A DNA stretch of 11,103 nucleotides, taken from assembly GCA_032111745.1 (NCBI GenBank), contig JAULUH010000300.1, positions 1 through 11,103 on the forward strand, given 5' to 3'. The position numbers and the translations under genes are program-made. The notes beneath the pieces were generated by a model, which worked only from the letters and a program-made list of their open reading frames with translations, did no database searches and was not told the DNA's origin. The number at the start of each line of letters is the position of its first letter. Within the stretch, counting starts at the first letter, position 1. This document shows positions 1 through 6,077 of the stretch, piece by piece. Source of the DNA: JAULUH01 sp032111745 (GTDB taxonomy: Bacteria > Chloroflexota > Anaerolineae > JAAEKA01).

Positions 1-1
1 C

Positions 2-382
2 GGCGCCACCACCGGACGGCCGCGGCGGGTAGGCTGGTTCGACGGCGTAGCCATCGACTTCGCGGCCTGGCTGAACGGCTTCACCGAGCTGGCCATCACC
101 AAGCTGGATATCCTGGACGGCTTTCCTGAGCTCAAGATCTGCACCGGCTATCGGCTGGGCCGGGAGGTGCTCACCTCTGTGCCCGATACGGCCATCCTGG
201 AGCAGGTGACGGCAGAGTACGAGACCTGGCCCGGTTGGATGCAGTCCACCGAGCACTGCCGGTCCTGGGACGAGCTGCCGGCCGCCGCTCAGGCCTACCT
301 GCGCCGGATCGAGCAGCTGGCTGGCGTGCCCATCGGCTGGGTATCCGTGGGTGCCGAGCGCGAGCGCATGTTTCAGGTCTGA
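2..382 (+). CDS. purA: Adenylosuccinate synthetase, C-terminal part (5' truncated by window edge)
   Basis: The last 126 residues of adenylosuccinate synthetase are present; the start lies before the window. The enzyme condenses IMP with aspartate using GTP to give adenylosuccinate, the first committed step to AMP, in the cytoplasm. The visible part opens with GATTGRPRRVGWFD, which matches the family TTGRPRRxGWxD segment. It continues with TKLDILDG (usually KLDVLDG, the guanine-nucleotide region) and ends with the usual SWDELP, VPIGWVSVG and ER tail. N-terminal catalytic residues cannot be judged. The stop lies 11 bp before purB, so the two genes are probably cotranscribed. PurB acts directly on the PurA product. 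Identification rests on remembered family motifs and is secure. Confidence 0.95.
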   Translation, partial: GATTGRPRRVGWFDGVAIDFAAWLNGFTELAITKLDILDGFPELKICTGYRLGREVLTSVPDTAILEQVTAEYETWPGWMQSTEHCRSWDELPAAAQAYLRRIEQLAGVPIGWVSVGAERERMFQV

Positions 383-393
383 CCTTACCAATC

Positions 394-1797
394 ATGATGA
401 GCTATTCCTACGATACCTACCTCTCCCCCCTGACCTGGCGTTACGGCTCCGCGGAGATGCGCCAGGTTTGGTCCGAGCAGCATAAGCGCCTGCTGCTGCG
501 TCGCTTCTGGGTAGCCCTGGCCACGGGGCAGCACGAGGCCGGCCTGGTCACCGCGGCGGAGCTCTCCGACCTGGTGGCACACCAGGACGCGGTCGACCTG
601 GCCCGCGCGGCCGAGATCGAGGCCGAAATCCGCCATGACCTCATGGCCGAGATTCGCACCTTCGCCGAGCAGTGCCCCGTGGGCGGCGGCATCATCCACC
701 TCGGCGCCACCAGCATGGATGCGCTGGACAATGTGGAGGTCATGCGCCTGCAGCAGGCCCTCGACCTGGTGCAGGGCCGCCTGGCCGAGCTGCTCGGCGT
801 ACTGGCCGGCCTTGTCGAGCAACACGCCGGCCTGGCCTGCATCGGCTTCACCCACCTGCAGCCGGCCGAGCCCACCACGGTGGGCTATCGCCTGGCCCAA
901 TACGGCTATGACCTGCTGCAGGACTGGCACCACCTGCAGCAGGTGCGGGCCAGTACCCTCGGCAAGGGTTTGCGCGGGGCCACGGGTACATCCGCTTCGT
1001 ATAGCCAACTACTTCAAGACACGGAGTGGACACCGCTAGATCTGGAGGAGCGGGTCATGGAGCTCCTGGGCATTGACACCCACCCGGTCAGTACCCAGGT
1101 CTACCCGCGCAAGCAGGACTGGCTGATCAGCAGCGCGTTGTCTGGCCTGGCCCAGTCCATCTACCGGCTGGCCTACGACCTGCGGCTGCTGCAGTCGCCG
1201 TCCATCGGGGAGTGGAGCGAGCCCTTTGGCGCGCGCCAGGTGGGCAGCAGCGCGATGCCCTTCAAGCGCAACCCCATCGACGCCGAGAACCTGGATAGCC
1301 TGGCCCGCCAGCTGGCTGCGCTGCCGCGCGTGGCCTGGGACAATGCTGCGCATAGTCATCTGGAGCGCACCCTGGACGATTCTGCCAACCGGCGCCTGTT
1401 CCTGCCCGAGGCTTTCCTGTTGGCCGACGAGCTATTGTCGCGTGCCCTTCGTGTTCTGCAGGGGCTGGACGTCCGCGAGGATGTCATTGCGCGCAACCTG
1501 CGCACCTACGGCGTCTTTGCCGCCACCGAGCGTCTGTTGATGGAGGCCGTCAAGGCTGGGGGCGACCGCCAGGAGCTGCACGAGGTCATCCGCGTGCATA
1601 GCCTGGCGGCCTGGGAGGCCCTGCGCCGCGGGGAGCCCAACCCTCTGCCTGCCTTGTTGCGTACCGAGCCGCGCCTTCTGCAGTGGCTCCTGCCTGGGGA
1701 GGTGGCCTCTCTGCTGGACGCCACCGACTACGTGGGCGATGCTCCCACCCGCGCCCGCGCGCTCGCCCGCTCCATCCGCCAGGCTGTCAAGGCTTAG
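394..1797 (+). CDS. purB: Adenylosuccinate lyase (eukaryote-like ADSL type)
   Basis: This 467-residue protein belongs to the fumarase/aspartase superfamily. It cleaves fumarate from SAICAR (giving AICAR) and from adenylosuccinate (giving AMP). The superfamily signature SSAMPFKRNP is at residues 285-294, the HLGATSMD segment at 102-109 and the GFTHLQPAEPTT segment around H154. A TLDDSANRR stretch follows the signature. The N-terminal RYGSAEMRQVWSEQHK, KGLRGATGTSAS, YPRK and the TLDDSANRR block resemble human ADSL more than the short Bacillus-type PurB. I chose ATG 394 because the family's SYDTYLSPLTWRYGS opening starts there; ATG 397 is equally possible, and an upstream extension would run through purA. 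No good Shine-Dalgarno sequence precedes it, so translation may be coupled to purA, 11 bp upstream. The length is normal and all signature residues are intact. Confidence 0.95.
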   Translation: MMSYSYDTYLSPLTWRYGSAEMRQVWSEQHKRLLLRRFWVALATGQHEAGLVTAAELSDLVAHQDAVDLARAAEIEAEIRHDLMAEIRTFAEQCPVGGGIIHLGATSMDALDNVEVMRLQQALDLVQGRLAELLGVLAGLVEQHAGLACIGFTHLQPAEPTTVGYRLAQYGYDLLQDWHHLQQVRASTLGKGLRGATGTSASYSQLLQDTEWTPLDLEERVMELLGIDTHPVSTQVYPRKQDWLISSALSGLAQSIYRLAYDLRLLQSPSIGEWSEPFGARQVGSSAMPFKRNPIDAENLDSLARQLAALPRVAWDNAAHSHLERTLDDSANRRLFLPEAFLLADELLSRALRVLQGLDVREDVIARNLRTYGVFAATERLLMEAVKAGGDRQELHEVIRVHSLAAWEALRRGEPNPLPALLRTEPRLLQWLLPGEVASLLDATDYVGDAPTRARALARSIRQAVKA

Positions 1798-1800
1798 CGC

Positions 1801-1817
1801 GCTGGCAGCCCGCCAGC
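1801..1817 (+). other. GC-rich stem-loop just after purB
   Basis: GCTGGC (1801-1806) can pair with GCCAGC (1812-1817) around a 5-nt loop, starting three bases after the purB stop. No T-tract follows, so it is not a convincing intrinsic terminator. It may mark the 3' end of the purA-purB transcript or may be chance in GC-rich DNA. Confidence 0.3.
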
Positions 1818-1828
1818 CCCTGGCCTCA

Positions 1829-1857
1829 TTGACAACCAACACACGCTGTGGTACATT
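1829..1857 (+). promoter_or_regulatory. Sigma70-type extended -10 promoter for HAD-purH(-aminotransferase)
   Basis: A perfect TTGACA -35 box (1829-1834) is followed by a 17-bp spacer and TACATT (1852-1857). A TG at 1849-1850, one base before the -10, makes it an extended -10 promoter. Transcription would start near 1864, about 45 nt before the HAD gene ATG. It lies in the only sizeable gap of the purine block, so HAD, purH and perhaps the aminotransferase can be expressed apart from purA-purB. No operator palindrome was recognised around it. Confidence 0.75.
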
Positions 1858-1908
1858 GAAGGCGTCCGTCCCCAACCTGTCGAGTTACGAGCGGAGCGAG
1901 TTAACCTT

Positions 1909-2819
1909 ATGATCGACGACACCAACATAGCTTCCTGGCCTGCAGCAGCCCCGACCGGGGAGGACCGGGAGAAGTTTCGGCTTGTGGCGCTGGATATCGA
2001 CGGCGTCGTGCAGCCCGATGGTTCCCTGCATGCCGTGGACGCAGCAGCTATTCGCGCGGCGCACGCCAGTGCCGTCAAGATCGTGCTGGTATCCGCGCGC
2101 AGTCCCCAGGCCATCCACCGCTACTGGGCCCAGCTGGGCCTCGGAGTGCCGGTCATCGCTTTCAACGGAGCCCTGGTGTACGACTTCCCCAGCCACAAGC
2201 CTATCTTTGGGCAGCCGCTGCCCGCAGATGTGTTGGCCGAATTGCTGCAGCAAGTGCGCCAGATTGCACCAAAGGCCGCCGTGGGTCTGGACCTGCATGA
2301 CTCATGGGCGGTTAACCGCCTCGGCCCGGCTGCCCAGGCCCTCATCACCCAGACTGGCACCTGGCCCTCGACCGTCGGTAACCTGCGCGCCTGTCTGCAG
2401 GAACCGATCTACCAGCTCTGGATCGATGCCGAGACCGAATTGATGGACCAGCTGTCGGCGGACCTGGATCGGACCGGCCTGGCTCTCATGCGTTACAGCG
2501 ACCCCGACCGGGTACTCCTGCGCTCCGCTGCAGCCTCCCGGGGCTGGGCCCTGTCGATGTTGGCCGGCGAGCTTGAGGTGCCACCGAATCGGGTCATGGC
2601 CGTGGGCGCCGGCGGCCAGGATCGGACCCTGCTCCAGGCTGCGGCCTTCGCCGTCATCACTGGCGACATGGAGAGCCCCGGGGAGCTGCTATCAGGGGAA
2701 GGGGCAAGAGTCATCATGACCAGGGGCATTCCCGAGGCCCTGGAGCCGCTGATTACCCAGGTACCGACAGCCAGTACCAACCCCATCGTGCCCGTGCCAC
2801 CGGAAGAGAACGAAGATTC

Positions 2820-2841
<22 letters not shown>
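1909..2841 (+). CDS. HAD-superfamily Cof-like protein with degenerate motifs III and IV
   Basis: This 310-residue protein has the layout of Cof-type (HAD class IIB) phosphatases. After about 22 variable residues comes motif I, LDIDGVV, with D29 as nucleophile and D31 as acid/base. Motif II follows as LVSAR (S62 instead of the commoner Thr), then the typical FNGALVYD segment, a cap region from about 90 to 200, and a C-terminal motif IV region. In active Cof enzymes motif III is a Lys (KGxAL) and motif IV is GDGxND. Here they read SRGWAL (R211) and GAGGQD (A234, Q237, D238). The Lys and one Mg-binding Asp are therefore replaced, which predicts reduced activity or a non-catalytic role. ATG 1909 follows a weak GGAG at 1893-1896. 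The 3' end overlaps purH by 22 bp, implying translational coupling. A nucleotide or sugar-phosphate ligand is plausible from context, but the substrate is unknown. Confidence 0.8.
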
Positions 2842-4361
<1,520 letters not shown>

Positions 4362-4420
4362 GGGGCCGGAACCCACCCGCGTTGGCGCCCGGCCTGTGGC
4401 GTGCGTTCTGGAGGAGAGGC

Positions 4421-5572
4421 ATGCTCCCTGACGTCCAGCACTTCCTGCGGCCCGGCATCGTGGAGTTCACCTGGGGGCATCCCAACCTGGCGCTGCTGCC
4501 GGCCGAGGGGCTGGCGCGCGCTGCGGTCACGGCTCTAGCCCGGGCTGACCGGGCCGCGCTATGCTATGGTGCCGCACAGGGGCCGGGTAGCCTGATCGAG
4601 CAGCTGGCCTCATGGCTGGCGCAAGCGGAGGGCCGAGCCATCCCGCCGGAGCAGGTCTTCATCGCTGGTGGCCTGTCCCAGGCCCTCGACCTGCTCTGCA
4701 CCCTGTACACCCGGCCGGGCGATCCCATCCTGGTCGAAGCGCCGACCTACCACCTGGCCCTGCGCATCTTGCGGGATCATGGGCTGGAGCTGATCCCAGC
4801 CGCGGGTGATGCGGATGGGCTGCGACCGGATGCCGTAGCCGCAGCCCTGGCGCAGCTACGGCGGGAGGGGCGGCCCCCGCGTTTTCTTTACCTGGTGCCC
4901 AACTTCGGCAATCCCAGCGGCGCGACGTTGCCCTTCCACCGCCGGCAGGCGATCGCTGCCCTGGCCCAGGAAGCTGGCCTGACGATCTTGGAGGATGACG
5001 TCTATCGCCACCTGTGGTTCGACGTGCCACCTCCGCCGCCGCTCGCCGATCTCGCACCGGAGTGCGTGATCCGGCTAGGCTCGTTTAGCAAGCTCCTCGC
5101 GCCGGGCCTGCGCGTCGGCTGGCTGCACGCGCCGGCCGAAGTCGTGCGCCGCTGTGCCGATAGCGGCCTGCTCGACAGCGGCGGCGGGGCCAGCCATTTC
5201 GCGGCGCACGCCGTGGCAGCTTTCATGGAACTAGGTGGCTTCGAAGCGCATGTGGAGCGGTTGCGTGCGGCCTACCGGGCGCGGTGCGACCTGCTCTGCG
5301 CCGCGCTGGCGCGCCATCTCCCTCCTGGCTGCCGCTGGCAGACGCCGGGCGGCGGCTTCTTCGTCTGGGTGCGGCTGCCTGTGGGGATCGACAGTGCCGA
5401 GCTGCTGCCGCGGGCAGAAGCGGCCGGGGTATCCTTTGTGCCGGGATCGCGCTTCTGCGCTGATGGCGGCTGTAACGCCTACATCCGGCTGGCGTTCACG
5501 TTACTGGCACCGGAGGACATGGAGGAAGGGGCAAGACGACTGGGCGCCGTGTTGAAAGAGAGCCTCCGATGA
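4421..5572 (+). CDS. PLP-dependent aminotransferase, class I/II (LysN/MocR-catalytic-domain-like)
   Basis: This 383-residue fold-type I PLP enzyme shows PNFGNPSG at 160-167 and EDDVYRHLWF near 191-200, whose D193 and Y195 are expected to contact the cofactor. GSFSKLLAPGLRVGW places the Schiff-base lysine at K224, and YIRLAFT has the likely carboxylate-binding R356. No helix-turn-helix domain precedes it, so it is not a full MocR regulator. The frame stays open upstream, but ATG 4421 was chosen because a near-perfect GGAGGAGAGG ribosome binding site abuts it at 4410-4419 and it suits the family. It starts 59 bp after purH and ends upstream of the ilv-leu promoter. Relatives act on 2-aminoadipate, leucine, valine or aromatic amino acids, so it could serve branched-chain amino acid transamination. 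Substrate choice is inference from the neighbourhood only. Confidence 0.85.
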   Translation: MLPDVQHFLRPGIVEFTWGHPNLALLPAEGLARAAVTALARADRAALCYGAAQGPGSLIEQLASWLAQAEGRAIPPEQVFIAGGLSQALDLLCTLYTRPGDPILVEAPTYHLALRILRDHGLELIPAAGDADGLRPDAVAAALAQLRREGRPPRFLYLVPNFGNPSGATLPFHRRQAIAALAQEAGLTILEDDVYRHLWFDVPPPPPLADLAPECVIRLGSFSKLLAPGLRVGWLHAPAEVVRRCADSGLLDSGGGASHFAAHAVAAFMELGGFEAHVERLRAAYRARCDLLCAALARHLPPGCRWQTPGGGFFVWVRLPVGIDSAELLPRAEAAGVSFVPGSRFCADGGCNAYIRLAFTLLAPEDMEEGARRLGAVLKESLR

Positions 5573-5638
5573 CTTCAGCTGCCCAACCTTAAAATTATTC
5601 ATTAGGCACGTTTTCACCCTGATTTACCAAATTACGGG

Positions 5639-5667
5639 TTGACAAAGCCCAGGGATACTGCTATACT
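5639..5667 (+). promoter_or_regulatory. Strong extended -10 promoter of the ilv-leu operon
   Basis: TTGACA (5639-5644), a 17-bp spacer and TATACT (5662-5667) match the sigma70 consensus at 11 of 12 positions. TG at 5659-5660 adds an extended -10. Transcription should begin near 5674. The 5589-5634 stretch just upstream is strikingly AT-rich for this genome (CTTAAAATTATTCATTAG and a ATTTACCAAATTA tract) and could act as an UP element or a regulator site. The transcript would reach the leader ORF after about 50 nt and ilvB after about 400 nt. Confidence 0.88.
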
Positions 5668-5725
5668 TGCCGCACTGTTGCATCAGTGACAGATTGCACG
5701 TTTGTAGAGGTGAGACAATACCCTG

Positions 5726-5839
5726 ATGGTGATTTCCGGCCTCTCCCTCCTTGGCCTTCTTGTTATCGTCATTATCGAGCTCCTGGTCGTTGGCCAGGAG
5801 CAGGCGATGGCTGGGATGCCTGTGAGATGCCGGGCCTAG
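5726..5839 (+). CDS. Branched-chain amino acid leader peptide of the ilvBNC-leuA attenuator
   Basis: This 37-codon ORF begins at ATG 5726 and ends at TAG 5837-5839. It is preceded by GAGGTGA (5707-5713), the same ribosome binding site heptamer that precedes ilvB. An in-frame TGA at 5711-5713 rules out a longer upstream start. Residues 6-17 are LSLLGLLVIVII and residues 19-22 are LLVV. In codons 2-22 there are 7 Leu, 5 Val and 4 Ile, so 16 of 21 are the three amino acids the downstream operon makes; the longest unbroken run is seven codons (11-17). The rest (residues 23-37) has only one such residue. A hydrophobic run alone could suggest a membrane microprotein. The promoter before it, the terminator and antiterminator after it, and ilvB downstream favour a ribosome-stalling leader as in the E. 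coli ilv and leu operons. The peptide itself probably has no function. Confidence 0.88.
   Translation: MVISGLSLLGLLVIVIIELLVVGQEQAMAGMPVRCRA
5779..5801 (+). promoter_or_regulatory. Leader hairpin within the Leu/Val codons (candidate pause hairpin)
   Basis: GCTCCTGG (5779-5786) pairs perfectly with CCAGGAGC (5794-5801). Two more pairs (T-G wobble and C-G) can close a 3-nt loop. The 5' arm and loop contain the last Leu-Leu-Val-Val codons, so a ribosome stalled there would melt it. Its position fits the early pause hairpin of classical attenuators, which slows RNA polymerase until the ribosome catches up. Confidence 0.6.
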
Positions 5840-5877
5840 AAGGCCCTTAAGCAGGTAGCAAGACCCCTCCCAGCCAT
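5807..5877 (+). promoter_or_regulatory. Predicted antiterminator: 5807-5816 pairs with 5868-5877
   Basis: ATGGCTGGGA (5807-5816, within the leader ORF) is the exact reverse complement of TCCCAGCCAT (5868-5877), giving 10 continuous Watson-Crick pairs. The downstream partner is the top four bases of the terminator 5' arm plus its entire loop, so the two structures exclude each other. TGCCTG (5817-5822) can also pair with CAGGTA (5852-5857, one G-T wobble), extending the helix after a bulge. A small GGGCC/GGCCC hairpin (5832-5846) holding the leader stop codon sits inside. A ribosome stalled at the Leu/Val codons ending at 5791 would reach to about 5803-5806 and leave 5807-5816 free. One moving to the stop codon would disrupt the helix and let the terminator fold. 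Confidence 0.72.
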
Positions 5878-5891
5878 GGGAGGGGTCTTTT
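5860..5891 (+). terminator. Intrinsic terminator (attenuator) upstream of ilvB
   Basis: A perfect 12-bp stem, AAGACCCCTCCC (5860-5871) with GGGAGGGGTCTT (5878-5889), closes a 6-nt loop AGCCAT. It runs into a TTTT tract (5888-5891) followed by GGTAT. It starts 20 nt after the leader stop codon and about 190 nt before ilvB, so it cannot be the end of the aminotransferase transcript alone. It is placed to abort the ilv-leu mRNA. The T-tract is short but the stem is very stable. Confidence 0.88.
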
Positions 5892-5903
5892 GGTATAAAC
5901 GAT

Positions 5904-5931
5904 GGACGGCGCGCCGGGGTGGCCGCCGTCC
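5904..5931 (+). other. GC-rich hairpin after the attenuator terminator
   Basis: GGACGGCG (5904-5911) pairs perfectly with CGCCGTCC (5924-5931), and three inner pairs may shorten the loop. The overlapping TCCGGGCC (5929-5936) can instead fold with GGCCGGA (5941-5947) around ATGT, so the two hairpins compete. No T-tract follows either. Function is unknown; it could be part of the operon's untranslated leader structure or protect the mRNA 5' end. Confidence 0.45.
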
Positions 5932-5956
5932 GGGCCATGTGGCCGGAATAAGCAAT

Positions 5957-6021
5957 GAGGCCCCAATGCCTTCATGGCGCCAGACACGGCTAGACCGTGC
6001 AGCGCGAAGGCCTGGGGCTTC
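5957..6021 (+). other. Long interrupted stem-loop in the ilvB 5' untranslated region
   Basis: Four paired segments stack in order. GAGGCCCCA (5957-5965) pairs with TGGGGCTTC (6013-6021, one wobble), and GCCTTC (5968-5973) with GAAGGC (6006-6011). GCGC (5977-5980) pairs with GCGC (6002-6005), and CACGG (5985-5989) with CCGTG (5995-5999) around a 5-nt loop. That is 24 pairs with only small bulges. The 3' side is followed by TCTGTTTGG, a poor T-tract, so it might be a weak second terminator. It might also be a protein or RNA binding element or a remnant of a small inverted-repeat element. It ends 42 nt before the ilvB ribosome binding site. Confidence 0.6.
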
Positions 6022-6077
6022 TCTGTTTGGCAGGCGGTCGTGATGCAGTCATGTTTATCAGATGAGGTGAAAGAACT

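Noticed and set aside
4364..4394. GGCCGG/CCGGCC inverted repeat between purH and the aminotransferase as a terminator
   Set aside because: The loop is 19 nt, there is no T-tract, and the strong ribosome binding site follows immediately; chance pairing in GC-rich DNA is likely.
5673..5688. CACTG/CAGTG inverted repeat at the predicted transcript start
   Set aside because: It is only 5 bp with a 6-nt loop; it could be an operator or a small 5' hairpin, but nothing else supports it.
5912..5931. GGGGTGGCCGCCG as a possible T-box motif (consensus AGGGUGGNACCGCG)
   Set aside because: The NA of the tRNA acceptor-binding bulge is missing, there is no visible stem I with a specifier loop, and the element lies after the terminator rather than overlapping it.
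5624..5938. 104-codon open frame on the - strand across the ilv leader
   Set aside because: It covers the promoter, leader ORF and terminator of the + strand, and has no recognised motif and no visible promoter of its own.
5902..5993. Two tiny ORFs (5902-5958, 18 codons; 5955-5993, 12 codons) after the terminator, considered as a second leader peptide
   Set aside because: Neither has a clear ribosome binding site or enrichment for branched-chain codons; only one Leu occurs among them.
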